From positions 1 to 64,000 of the forward strand of contig CAZYCA010000028.1 in NCBI GenBank assembly GCA_964645405.1: a DNA stretch of 64,000 nucleotides, in the 5' to 3' direction. Both the position numbers and the translations under genes were made by a program. The notes below the pieces were generated by a model. That model did not search any database and had not been told where the DNA came from. It saw only the letters and a list, made by a program, of their open reading frames with translations. The stretch comes from JAMWDF01 sp964645405 (GTDB lineage Bacteria; Ratteibacteria; UBA8468; B48-G9; DSTR01). Below, piece by piece: positions 51,748 to 60,755 of the stretch; the first letter of the stretch is position 1; the number at the start of each line of letters is the position of its first letter.

Positions 51748-52587
51748 ATGGCTGAAAAACTACCTCCTGCCAGTTGTTATTACGATTTCCAAAACAGGGT
51801 CTGCCTGGTCACAGGTGCGGCTGGTGCCATCGGCGGGGCTATCTGCCGCAGATTCCTGCAGTCCAATAGCCGGGTCTTCCTGACAGATTTACCCGGAGAA
51901 CCATTAGAAAAAATAGCAGGCCAGTTGCAGAAAACATTCGGGGAAAAAATCTTTGCCTGGCCCATGGATGTCACTGAGGAGCAATCCATAGTAAACGCCC
52001 TGGCATTGTGTGTTAAACATTTTGGCCGTCTGGATATTGCTGTGCTCAACGCCGGTATTGCCCATGTTTCCTCTCTGGAGGAAATGGCACTGGCTGATTT
52101 CAGGCGGCTGGAAAAGGTTAATGTGGAAGGCACCTTGCTTGTTCTGAAACACTTAGCCAAACATTTTCAGGAACAGGCCACCGCCGGGGAAATAATCCTC
52201 ATTTCTACCAAAAATGTTTTTTCCCCGGGAGCAGGTTTTGGTGCTTACAGCGCCACCAAGGCTGCCGGTCACCAGCTGGGGAGAATCGCTTCTCTGGAAC
52301 TGGCCAGGCTGGATGTCCGGATTAATATGGTTGCTCCTGATGCTGTTTTCTCTGATGGTGAAAGGCCTTCAGGTCTGTGGCAACAGATTGGCCCGGAAAG
52401 GATGAAAGCCCGGGGTTTAGACGAGAAAGGATTGAAAGAGTATTACCGACAACGCAATCTACTCAAGGTGAATGTAACCGCTGAGGAAGTAGCTAATGCC
52501 GTCTTATTCTTTGCTTCCCGGCAAACACCCACCACTGGAGCTACGCTGCCGGTAGATGGAGGCCTGCCTGAAGCTACCCCTCGTTAG
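51748..52587 (+). CDS. SDR-family dehydrogenase, like the C-terminal half of RhaD-SDR fusions
   Basis: This 279-residue short-chain dehydrogenase has TGAAGAIGGAI for NAD binding, NAG in LNAGIAH and the YSATK catalytic motif. The later segment SGLWQQIGPERM with EYYRQRNLLK resembles the C-terminal domain of bifunctional aldolase/dehydrogenases of the rhamnose pathway, which oxidise lactaldehyde or the sugar. Here it stands alone and a separate class II aldolase gene follows tyrS. The ATG at 51748 is chosen over TTG at 51742, which overlaps the thiolase stop. Function as a sugar or aldehyde dehydrogenase is likely. Confidence 0.85.
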   Translation: MAEKLPPASCYYDFQNRVCLVTGAAGAIGGAICRRFLQSNSRVFLTDLPGEPLEKIAGQLQKTFGEKIFAWPMDVTEEQSIVNALALCVKHFGRLDIAVLNAGIAHVSSLEEMALADFRRLEKVNVEGTLLVLKHLAKHFQEQATAGEIILISTKNVFSPGAGFGAYSATKAAGHQLGRIASLELARLDVRINMVAPDAVFSDGERPSGLWQQIGPERMKARGLDEKGLKEYYRQRNLLKVNVTAEEVANAVLFFASRQTPTTGATLPVDGGLPEATPR

Positions 52588-52600
52588 AAAGGAACTTCTG

Positions 52601-53791
52601 ATGACGGAAATAGAAAGACAAATCCAGATTATCAAAAGGAATACTGTAGAGATAATCAATGAAGAGCAGCTGAGGGCTAAACTGAAGAAAGGTGTGCCTT
52701 TACGGATTAAGTATGGAATTGACCCCACCTCTCCTGAAATCCATTTAGGTCACACTGTACCCATTAAGAAGTTAAGAGAATTTCAGGAACTCGGACACAC
52801 TATCTTTTTCCTCATTGGTGATTTTACTGCCAGGATTGGGGACCCTACCGGTCGCAAGGAAACAAGACAGATGCTGACGGTGGAACAGATTAAAAAAAAT
52901 ATGACCTGCTACCAGCAGCAGGCTGGAAAAATCCTTGATTTAAAAAAAACTCATTTTGTTTATAATTCTGAGTGGTTGTCCAGGCTCACACTGGAAGAAA
53001 TCATCAGGTTGTGTTCTGTCTTTACCATTGCCCAGATTCTGGAAAGGGAAGACTTTACAGCAAGGTACAGGTCTGGCAAACCCATTTTTCTGCACGAGTT
53101 TCTTTACCCCTTACTTCAGGGATACGATTCTGTAGCTTTGCAGGCGGATGTAGAAATCGGTGCTACGGAACAGAAGTTTAACCTTCTGGCTGGCCGGACT
53201 ATTCAGGAAATAATGGGTCAGGAAAAACAGGTGGTCATTACCATGCCTATCCTGGTAGGGACTGACGGAGTTCAAAAAATGAGTAAAAGTTATGGCAATC
53301 ATATTCCCATTGATACCACACCTGAGGATATGTACGGCAAGATTATGTCGGTGGTAGATGAAGCCATGGAAGAATATTTTGCTCTCCTGACAGATGTTGA
53401 CCCTGAATCCTACCGCCAGAAAATTAAGACTGACCCCCGGGCAGCCAAAGCCTGGCTGGCGAAATTGATTGTCAGTAACTATTTTGGGGAAGAAAAATCC
53501 AGCCAGGCTGAAGAAACCTTTAACAGAGTTTTCCGGCAACACCAGATTCCTGAACAGATACCGGAATTTTTTGTCCCGGAAAGGGATGCAGAAAAAAGAT
53601 GGCTATTGTTCAGAATACTCGTTACCAGTAAGCTTGCTTCTTCAGCCTCAGAAGCAAGAAGGCTGATAGCGCAGAAGGCAGTGGAAATTGAGGGAAGGGT
53701 CGTGACAGACCCGATGGCTGAGGTCAAACTGGTTGACGGTCAGGTTATCCGGGTGGGAAAAAGGAGATTTCTCCGCATCAGAATTACCTGA
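52601..53791 (+). CDS. tyrS: Tyrosyl-tRNA synthetase
   Basis: This 396-residue class I aminoacyl-tRNA synthetase has the HIGH-like EIHLGHT at about residues 45-51, DFTARIGDPTGR, the KMSKS motif in GVQKMSKSYGN and a C-terminal S4 RNA-binding domain (ASSASEARRLIAQKAVEIEG). It charges tRNA-Tyr with tyrosine. The ATG at 52601 behind AAAGGA is preferred over 52556, which lies in the upstream gene. It is a housekeeping gene placed between two sugar-metabolism genes, 14 bases after the SDR and 10 before the aldolase, so they are probably one transcript. Confidence 0.96.
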   Translation: MTEIERQIQIIKRNTVEIINEEQLRAKLKKGVPLRIKYGIDPTSPEIHLGHTVPIKKLREFQELGHTIFFLIGDFTARIGDPTGRKETRQMLTVEQIKKNMTCYQQQAGKILDLKKTHFVYNSEWLSRLTLEEIIRLCSVFTIAQILEREDFTARYRSGKPIFLHEFLYPLLQGYDSVALQADVEIGATEQKFNLLAGRTIQEIMGQEKQVVITMPILVGTDGVQKMSKSYGNHIPIDTTPEDMYGKIMSVVDEAMEEYFALLTDVDPESYRQKIKTDPRAAKAWLAKLIVSNYFGEEKSSQAEETFNRVFRQHQIPEQIPEFFVPERDAEKRWLLFRILVTSKLASSASEARRLIAQKAVEIEGRVVTDPMAEVKLVDGQVIRVGKRRFLRIRIT

Positions 53792-53800
53792 GAGAAATAT

Positions 53801-54457
53801 ATGACAGAGAAAGAAATCAGGAAAGAGTTATGCCGGATTGGTTGCCTTCTGGTGCAAAAGAATTTAGTGGCCGGCCCTGGCGGTAATATTAGCGTCAGAC
53901 AGAATAGCTGGGTTTATCTTTCCCCCAGCGGGTTTGCCCTGGATGAAATCCAGCCAGAAGAATGGGTCAAGGTGAATATAAAAACTGGAAAACAGGAAGG
54001 AAAAAAAAGACCAACCTGTGAAATTTCCATGCACCTGGGAATCTATCTTGCCAGAGAAGACATTAAAGCAGTCGTCCATACCCATCCGGCTATCACCACA
54101 GGTCTGGTCAGTGCTGGTGTGAAACTCAGACCAATCTTTCCAGATTTTGTTGCCCTTCTTGGTCCAGTAATTCCCATAGTGGACTATGTAATTCCGGCTG
54201 GCCAGGCTATCCGGAAGGCTGTGGTGCGCGTAATAAGAAAGGCTAATGTTGTTGCTTTAAAAAACCACGGGGCTGTCTGTGTAGGGCAGAACATTTATGA
54301 GGCTTTCACCAGAGCCTGGCTCCTGGAAGAAAGTGCCAGAATGTTAATGGCTTCGTTGATAGCAGGCAAAGTACGTTACCTCACCCGTAAGGAAATAGAA
54401 GGGATTGAAAACTTAGAGGCTGAAAACTACCGCAAGACACTGTTGAAGAACCGATGA
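53801..54457 (+). CDS. Class II aldolase/adducin-family protein (fuculose-phosphate-aldolase-like)
   Basis: This 218-residue protein has GPGGNISVR, then the zinc-binding HTHP motif (about residues 93-96, in VVHTHPA), the YVIPAGQ segment and KNHGAVCVG. Length and motifs fit L-fuculose-1-phosphate aldolase and relatives that cleave ketose phosphates to dihydroxyacetone phosphate and an aldehyde. The aldehyde could be handled by the SDR encoded upstream. It overlaps folP by four bases (ATGA). The sugar is unproven. Confidence 0.88.
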   Translation: MTEKEIRKELCRIGCLLVQKNLVAGPGGNISVRQNSWVYLSPSGFALDEIQPEEWVKVNIKTGKQEGKKRPTCEISMHLGIYLAREDIKAVVHTHPAITTGLVSAGVKLRPIFPDFVALLGPVIPIVDYVIPAGQAIRKAVVRVIRKANVVALKNHGAVCVGQNIYEAFTRAWLLEESARMLMASLIAGKVRYLTRKEIEGIENLEAENYRKTLLKNR

Positions 54458-55302
54458 GTTTAAACACAAAAATTTCCTGGAAGATAAAGGGGAAAACTCT
54501 GGTCCTGGAAAAACCTGCGATTATGGGTATTGTCAATGTCACGCCTGATTCCTTTTATGATGGTGGTCTGTATGAGGAAACTGAGAAGGCTGTAGAAAAA
54601 GCCTTAAGTCTGGTAGAGGAAGGTGCTGATGTGATAGATATCGGTGGTGAATCCACCCGGCCAGGAAGTCAACCGGTGACTGAGGAAGAAGAAAAAAGAA
54701 GGGTGTTGCCGGTCATTGAGAAACTGGCGGCGAAAACCACAGTACCTATCTCCTGTGATACCTATAAATCCAGCGTAGCCACAGCAGCTTTGCAGTCCGG
54801 TGCCAGTATCATCAACGATATCTCCGCTTTTCGGTTTGACTCAGACCTTATTCAGGTCATAAAAGAGCAGGAGGCAGGAGTAGTTTTGATGCATATGTCA
54901 GGCACACCAGCTACAATGCAACAATCTCCCTACTACCAGGATGTTATCTCAGAAATAAGGCTTTTTCTGAAGGAAATTTTTGAAAAACTGGTAAAAACAG
55001 GAATCAAACCAGAGAGTATTGTGCTGGACCCGGGTATCGGCTTTGGAAAAAGGGTACAGGACAATCTCCGTATTTTAAGAAATGCTTCTGCCTTCCAGAT
55101 TGGCGGTCGTCCGGTGCTGATTGGTGCTTCCAGAAAATCCTTCATCGGGGCTATCTCTAACGTTCCTCCGCAGCAGCGTCTACCAGGTTCTCTGGCTGCG
55201 GCTTTAATAGCTCTGGAATCAGGAGCGTTTATCTTTCGCGTTCACGATGTTAGAGAAACCAGACTGGCTTTAGAAGTTGCCTGGGCTATTCTAAACTCTT
55301 AG
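54454..55302 (+). CDS. folP: Dihydropteroate synthase
   Basis: This 282-residue protein has IMGIVNVTPDSFYDGG, DIGGESTRPGS and VLDPGIGFGKR, the pterin- and aminobenzoate-binding signatures of DHPS. It joins dihydropterin pyrophosphate and 4-aminobenzoate in folate synthesis. TrpG encoded at 39688 could supply the aminobenzoate branch with ammonia. It is followed after eight bases by ruvX and is translationally coupled to the aldolase. Confidence 0.95.
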   Translation: MSLNTKISWKIKGKTLVLEKPAIMGIVNVTPDSFYDGGLYEETEKAVEKALSLVEEGADVIDIGGESTRPGSQPVTEEEEKRRVLPVIEKLAAKTTVPISCDTYKSSVATAALQSGASIINDISAFRFDSDLIQVIKEQEAGVVLMHMSGTPATMQQSPYYQDVISEIRLFLKEIFEKLVKTGIKPESIVLDPGIGFGKRVQDNLRILRNASAFQIGGRPVLIGASRKSFIGAISNVPPQQRLPGSLAAALIALESGAFIFRVHDVRETRLALEVAWAILNS

Positions 55303-55310
55303 GATAAACC

Positions 55311-55757
55311 ATGCGGTTTTTGTGTTTGGATATCGGCGAAAAAAGAATCGGGATTGCCATCAGTGATGAGACAGGAACTTTAGCCCGGGGGTTGGCTACC
55401 GTGGAAAGAAACGGACAGGAATATAAAAGGCTGGCAGAAATAGTGAGAGAAAACCAGCCAGAAAAAATTATTTATGGACTCCCTCTCAGGCTGGATGGTT
55501 CTTTCAGCCTGCAGACAGAAAAAACCCTTGCCTTTATTGAAAAGCTGAAAAAGGTCGTGGATTTACCCTTAATACCCTGGGATGAGAGACTTTCCACCAC
55601 CCAGGCAGAAAATATTCTTCTCATGGCAGACTTAAGCCGGAAAAAAAGAAAAAGACTACGGGATAAACTTTCTGCCCAGATTATTCTTCAGAGTTATTTA
55701 GAAGCCACTGGAAATTTCAGTCACGGGCCGTCTTCCACGCCAGACCAACAGCCTTAG
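55311..55757 (+). CDS. ruvX: RuvX/YqgF-family Holliday-junction resolvase-like nuclease
   Basis: This 148-residue RNase-H-fold protein has LCLDIGEKRIGIAISD at the N-terminus with the first catalytic Asp, YGLPLRLDGS and a late WDERLSTTQAE with the metal-binding Glu. YqgF acts in 16S rRNA 5' maturation in E. coli and has been proposed as a resolvase. Its last 41 bases overlap the convergent malic-enzyme gene; the C-terminal tail (FSHGPSSTPDQQ) is unlike the family and may be an extension read into that gene. Confidence 0.92.
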   Translation: MRFLCLDIGEKRIGIAISDETGTLARGLATVERNGQEYKRLAEIVRENQPEKIIYGLPLRLDGSFSLQTEKTLAFIEKLKKVVDLPLIPWDERLSTTQAENILLMADLSRKKRKRLRDKLSAQIILQSYLEATGNFSHGPSSTPDQQP

Positions 55758-56889
55758 CCACCTTCCTTGCCACCTTCTTATCCAGGGCAGAAGGGATAAT
55801 AAAGTCAGGAGAAAGCCGGTTTTCCGGTACGCAGGAAGCAATGGCGTAACTGGCGGCTTTTTTCATCTCTTCTGTAATCGCACCAGCCCGGGCATCAAGA
55901 GCACCACGGAAGATACCAGGGAAAGCAAGAAGGTTATTAATCTGGTTGGGAAGGTCACTTCGCCCGGTCCCGGTCACGAAAGCACCGGCTTTTTTTGCCT
56001 CCTCCGGCATAATCTCCGGAACAGGATTGGACATAGCAAAAACAATGGAATTTTTGTTCATCCGGGCAACCATCTGTCTGGTAACCAGATTTGGTGCACT
56101 TACTCCAATGAAGACATCAGCTCCGTTCAGCGCATCAGCCAGACTTCCTTTACCCACATCTAACAGAAACGGGGTGATACTTTTTTTTGCTGGATTCATA
56201 TGGCAGCGTCTTCCCTGGTAAATAATACCCTGCCGGTCACAGAGAATTAATTTTCTGGCACCAGCATTATGGAGGAAACGGACAATAGCAATTCCTGCTG
56301 CTCCAGCCCCATTAACCACAATCCGCACCTGAGAAAGTTTTTTGCCTACCAACTTCAAGGCATTAATCAACCCTGCCAGAACCACCACTGCGGTCCCATG
56401 CTGGTCATCATGAAAAACTGGTATTTTCAGTTGTTTCTTAAGAGCTTCTTCTATCTGAAAACATCTGGGGCTGGAAATGTCTTCCAGATTAATACCTCCC
56501 AGTCCTGGAGAAATAAGAACCACTGTGTTGACAATATCTTCCACCTTCTGACTGTCAATACAGATGGGGATAGCATCTATACCGGCAAATTCTTTGAAAA
56601 GGATGGCTTTGCCTTCCATTACCGGTAAAGCCGCTGCCGCGCCAATATCTCCTAAACCTAAGACTGCACTCCCGTCGGTGATTACTGCCACCGTATTCCA
56701 TTTCCGGGTATAGGTGTAAACAGATTCCGGGTCCTGAGAGATTCTCCGGCAGGGTTCTGCTACACCAGGGGTGTAAGCTAAAGAAAGGTTTTCTTTATCC
56801 TTCAAAGGCACCCGGGAACATATCTCCAACTTCCCCCTTACACGCTGGTGCAGTTTCAAAGCCCTAAGGTAGATATCAGCTTTCATCAC
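55717..56889 (-). CDS. NAD-type malic enzyme
   Basis: This 390-residue protein has SLAYTPGVAEPC, ITDGSAVLGLGDIG, the FHDDQHGTA metal segment and VVNGAGAAGIAIV for the nucleotide. Length and motifs match the short bacterial malic enzymes without the phosphotransacetylase domain. It decarboxylates malate to pyruvate and reduces NAD(P). It reads toward the ruvX gene and overlaps its 3' end. It may share a transcript with the pyrophosphatase gene, which ends seven bases upstream. Confidence 0.94.
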   Translation of the reverse strand: MMKADIYLRALKLHQRVRGKLEICSRVPLKDKENLSLAYTPGVAEPCRRISQDPESVYTYTRKWNTVAVITDGSAVLGLGDIGAAAALPVMEGKAILFKEFAGIDAIPICIDSQKVEDIVNTVVLISPGLGGINLEDISSPRCFQIEEALKKQLKIPVFHDDQHGTAVVVLAGLINALKLVGKKLSQVRIVVNGAGAAGIAIVRFLHNAGARKLILCDRQGIIYQGRRCHMNPAKKSITPFLLDVGKGSLADALNGADVFIGVSAPNLVTRQMVARMNKNSIVFAMSNPVPEIMPEEAKKAGAFVTGTGRSDLPNQINNLLAFPGIFRGALDARAGAITEEMKKAASYAIASCVPENRLSPDFIIPSALDKKVARKVAKAVGLAWKTARD

Positions 56890-56895
56890 GCCTTA

Positions 56896-59028
56896 TCAAA
56901 ATAGGGAAAACTGAATGACCAGACCTACAAAAACAATAGAAACAATGGAAAGCAGTTTAATCAAAATATTTAATGATGGACCTGCTGTATCCTTAAAGGG
57001 GTCTCCCACGGTATCACCGATGACTGCTGCCTTGTGGGCATCTGTTCCTTTACCACCTAAATTTCCTTTTTCAATATACTTTTTGGCATTATCCCAGGAA
57101 GCACCGCTGTTAGCCATCATCAGTGCCACTGCAAAACCAGCAGTTAAAGCACCTATCTGCACTCCCAACATCGCCTCTACTCCCAGAAAAAGACCGGAGA
57201 CAATCGGCAGACAGATGGCCAGGACTGAAGGAAGGACCATTTCTTTTTGTGCTACCTTTGTACAGATATCCACAGCTTTAGCATAATCCGGCCTGGCTTT
57301 ACCTTCCAAAAGTCCAGGAATACTTTTGAACTGCCGCCGCACCTCCTGAACAATCTCCCGGGCTGCCTGTCCCACTGCCCTTAGCGCCATGGAAGAGAAG
57401 AAAAAAGGGAACATCGCGCCCAGGAAAAATCCAGCCACCATATTTACATTCATCACGGAAAGGCTTAAACTGCCACCAACAATACCTACATGTTCCCGGA
57501 AAGCCGCAATCAGAGCCAAAGCAGTTAAGGCAGCTGACCCAATGGCAAATCCCTTTCCGGTAGCTGCGGTGGTATTACCGAGGGCATCCAGAGCATCTGT
57601 TCTCTGTCTCACTAAAGGAGCCTGGTGACTCATCTCCGCATTTCCGCCAGCATTATCAGCCACCGGACCATAACAATCAGTCGCTAAAGTAATTCCCAGA
57701 GTACTGAGCATTCCTACCCCTGCCAGACCTACTCCGTAAAGTCCCACGGCTGGATTGGAAATTCCCCCGGGTAGTACATAGGCTAAAATCATCGCCACCA
57801 CCACAGTGAGAACCGGTGCCACTGTGGAAAACATTCCCACAGAAAGACCTTCCAGAAGAAGGGTGGCTGTTCCCGTGGTAGATGCTTCAGCAACTCGCCT
57901 GGTTGGCCTGTAGGTATCCGAAGTAAAAAATTCCGTGAAAAAACCAATGATTACTCCGGCACCCAGCCCGCTTAAGATAGCTCCATAAAGCCCCACATAA
58001 TCTCTCCCCAGGATTTTAACTACAGCAAAATAACTGCAGATGGCTACCAGAAGTGCTGTAGTGTAAATACCCCTGCGTAAAGCCACCAGAAGATTTGCCT
58101 GGGTGGCTTCTTCTCCTGCTTTTACCAGAAAAGAACCGATAATGGAAGCCACCACACCTATGGTCGCCAGAGTCAGAGGCAGACAGACACCCGGAATACT
58201 CAAGCCTGCCGCAAAAGCCAGTGCCATGGTGGCAATAATAGAATCAGCGTAAGATTCATAAAGGTCAGCACCCATGCCTGCGATGTCTCCAACATTATCA
58301 CCCACATTGTCAGCAATTACTGCGGGATTGCGGGGGTCATCTTCCGGAATACCTGCTTCTACCTTACCAACCAGGTCTGCACCGACATCAGCACCTTTGG
58401 TATAAATCCCGCCACCAACCCTGGCAAAAAGAGCCTGGGAACTGGCACCCATACCAAAACACAGCATAGTAGAGGTAATCTCCCGCAAGCGACCTTCTAC
58501 ATCAAGGGGTTTAATTCTGGTGTAGTACCAGGTGAGAAGGTTATACCAGATACTGATATCTAAAAGTGCCAGTCCCACCACCACAAGGCCCATGACCAGT
58601 CCAGAGGAGAAAGCAATCCTTAATGCCCCATTTAAGGAAGTCCTGGCAGCAAAGGCTGTCCGTGCGGAGGACCGGGTAGCAATACTCATCCCAATATAAC
58701 CGCTTAAACCGGAGAAAAAACCACCGGTAAGAAAAGCAAAAGGAACAAAAATAGGCAGAAAAGTACCACCTTTGCTGGTAGGTGTGAGCGCAAGAATTAA
58801 GAGTATGGTAAAAACCACAGCAAAGAAAATGGAAACTCCAGCATACTGGCGCCTGAGATAGGCTCTGGCGCCAATCCTCACCGCTTCCGCAATTTCTACC
58901 ATCTCCGGAGTGCCTTCCTTCTCCTTCAGAATCAGAAAGACAAGGAATCTGGTGAAAAGTAAAGCCAGAATAGAACCGGCAATCGTGATTACCTGAGAGA
59001 AGACTACGGTTGCCTGCGAGTACTGCAT
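56896..59028 (-). CDS. hppA: Membrane-bound pyrophosphatase, Na+-pumping type likely
   Basis: This 710-residue protein with about 16 helices has DNVGDNVGDIAGMGADLYESY starting near residue 240 in the active site. Ala488 in GNTTAATGKGFA marks the K+-dependent group; K+-independent enzymes have Lys there. Glu258 in YESY occupies the position found in Na+-pumping enzymes such as that of Thermotoga, whereas H+-only plant enzymes have the Glu four residues later. It hydrolyses pyrophosphate and pumps ions outward across the membrane. An AGGAGG site precedes the ATG. The IS110 remnant lies directly upstream. Confidence 0.93.
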   Translation of the reverse strand: MQYSQATVVFSQVITIAGSILALLFTRFLVFLILKEKEGTPEMVEIAEAVRIGARAYLRRQYAGVSIFFAVVFTILLILALTPTSKGGTFLPIFVPFAFLTGGFFSGLSGYIGMSIATRSSARTAFAARTSLNGALRIAFSSGLVMGLVVVGLALLDISIWYNLLTWYYTRIKPLDVEGRLREITSTMLCFGMGASSQALFARVGGGIYTKGADVGADLVGKVEAGIPEDDPRNPAVIADNVGDNVGDIAGMGADLYESYADSIIATMALAFAAGLSIPGVCLPLTLATIGVVASIIGSFLVKAGEEATQANLLVALRRGIYTTALLVAICSYFAVVKILGRDYVGLYGAILSGLGAGVIIGFFTEFFTSDTYRPTRRVAEASTTGTATLLLEGLSVGMFSTVAPVLTVVVAMILAYVLPGGISNPAVGLYGVGLAGVGMLSTLGITLATDCYGPVADNAGGNAEMSHQAPLVRQRTDALDALGNTTAATGKGFAIGSAALTALALIAAFREHVGIVGGSLSLSVMNVNMVAGFFLGAMFPFFFSSMALRAVGQAAREIVQEVRRQFKSIPGLLEGKARPDYAKAVDICTKVAQKEMVLPSVLAICLPIVSGLFLGVEAMLGVQIGALTAGFAVALMMANSGASWDNAKKYIEKGNLGGKGTDAHKAAVIGDTVGDPFKDTAGPSLNILIKLLSIVSIVFVGLVIQFSLF

Positions 59029-59069
59029 TTTTCCTCCTAGTTGAAATTGTTATTTAATAGTACCGAGAT

Positions 59070-60131
59070 GAAGACAGAAAAGTTTATAATTAACCCGGGA
59101 GAGGAAAACAACATTTTTCCTGAGCACAAAGGCTCAAAAAGGAGTATGTTTTCTGCTTTTATTTTCTCTCCCGTTGCGGGTACAATACTACTGTGGTTAA
59201 TACCTATAAGGTGAAACAGTTTTTCAAGTTTGTCACGGATAAGCCGACCAAGACCGACAACAAAGATGCCAGGGTAATATGCCAGTTTGTCCAGTATCAG
59301 GGACAACAGCCAGACAGCTTTCCTGAAGAAGAAAAGTATCAACTGAGATACCTGGTAAGAGAAAAGGAAACTCTTACCCGGGAGATTGCCAGAACAAAAA
59401 CTGAAATCAGCAGAATACTGAGTCTGGTTTTCCCTGAACTGGAAAGACAGACATAACTGTTCAGTACCGGCCTTGTCAATCTCCTGGAACAGTTTCCTTC
59501 GGCTCATTCCATCAGGCAGACACCACAGAAAAAGTTTATCACCAAAGCAGAGAAACTTCTTTCTTCTGATGGTCAGGGGAGAAAACTTTCTCTTACCGCA
59601 CAACAGATTTATCAGATGGCCAGCTCTTCCATCGCCCACCACTTCCCTCTGTATGAACAACTGCTGCTGATGAAGATTGAATTCTGGAAAACCCTTGTTG
59701 CCCGGAGGAATGAAGTCAATCCTCTCCTTTCTCAGACGGCAGAGAGGTTTTTCAGAGAGGAAATAGAGATACTCTGTTCCATTCCCGGTATCGGTAAACA
59801 AAGTGCTATCTATTTCCTCAGTGAAATTGTTGATATCAGAAGGTTTGACGGGTGGAGAAAACTGATTGGTTTTTGCGGTCTGGACCCGGTCATCAAACAG
59901 GCGGGTAATTACAGCGGAAGATGCAAGCTCTCCAAAAGAGGTAACAGCCACGCCAGAAGAGTTGTCTTTATCATGGCCAGTTGTGTCAAAAGAAGCTGCC
60001 CTTACTTCACTGCTTACTACCGGAAAAAGAGAGAGGAAGGCAAATCTTATATTGAGGCAGTTGTGGCTACCTCCACTAAACTGCTCAGAACAATCTTTGC
60101 CTTGCTCAAGGAAAAAAGGAGGTTTATTTAG
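59070..60131 (+). mobile_element. Degraded IS110-family transposase
   Basis: The plus strand reads as the transposase of an IS110/IS116/IS902-type element. A segment VVNTYKVKQFFK followed by TKTDNKDARV belongs to the N-terminal DEDD domain. After a TAA stop at 59454-59456 the same frame continues to LCSIPGIGKQSA, FCGLDPVIKQAGNYSG and SKRGNSHARRVVF, the C-terminal transposase domain. The beginning, including the first catalytic Asp region, is missing or frameshifted (stop at 59121). At least one stop and one N-terminal loss make it inactive. IS110 elements have no long terminal repeats, so the ends cannot be placed exactly. It runs eight bases into the pth 3' end. Confidence 0.85.
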
Positions 60132-60744
60132 CTGCTCCATTTCTTATAGTTGACTCCTTATCCTTTTCCTGGTTCCTTTGGGGCAAGCTATTCCATCTGG
60201 TCATAGCTTTCTCCAGACCCAGTATGATAATATCTTTACAGGCACAGGCTGCTTTCTCCACTACCGGGCTGATAACTTTTTCTTCTTCCGGGGTGAAATC
60301 GGAAAGCACAAAATCAGTTCTGGAAACAGGCAGCTTTTGCTGGCCAATGCCTATCCTTACCCGTACCAAATCGTTTCTTCCTAACTGAGAAACAATGGAA
60401 AGAAGCCCTTTATGGGTCCCTGGTCCACGACTGGCTGTGATTTTCAAGTTTCCCAGGGGCAAATCTAAATCATCATGAACAAAAATCAGGTTTTCCGGGG
60501 ATTCCTTTGCGTTTTCCAGAACCATTTCTACTGCTTTTCCACTTTCGTTCATAAAAGTTAATGGTTTCACCAGCCACACTTCCTGGCTGCCAACGTTAAC
60601 AATCCAGCTCTGGTAAAGACTTTCCTTTCCTTTTTTAATAATCCGGTTTTCCCCGATAAGAAAATCAATTACCCGCCAGCCAACATTATGCCGTGTTCTC
60701 TCATACTCCCTTCCTGGATTGCCCAGTCCAACAATGATTTTCAC
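60124..60744 (-). CDS. pth: Peptidyl-tRNA hydrolase
   Basis: This 206-residue protein has KIIVGLGNPGREYERTRHNVGW with the catalytic His, KPLTFMNESG, FVHDDLDLPLG with the Asp and RGPGTHKGL. It releases peptides from stalled peptidyl-tRNA. The start is GTG at 60744, 12 bases after rplY ends, in the usual rplY-pth order. The last residues (KESTIRNGAAK) overlap the IS110 remnant and may be a replaced tail. Confidence 0.95.
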   Translation of the reverse strand: MKIIVGLGNPGREYERTRHNVGWRVIDFLIGENRIIKKGKESLYQSWIVNVGSQEVWLVKPLTFMNESGKAVEMVLENAKESPENLIFVHDDLDLPLGNLKITASRGPGTHKGLLSIVSQLGRNDLVRVRIGIGQQKLPVSRTDFVLSDFTPEEEKVISPVVEKAACACKDIIILGLEKAMTRWNSLPQRNQEKDKESTIRNGAAK

Positions 60745-60755
60745 TGCTGGTGGTC

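Noticed and set aside
59037..60140. Long minus-strand frame of 367 codons
   Set aside because: It is antisense to clear IS110 transposase motifs on the plus strand, and its translation looks like no known protein.
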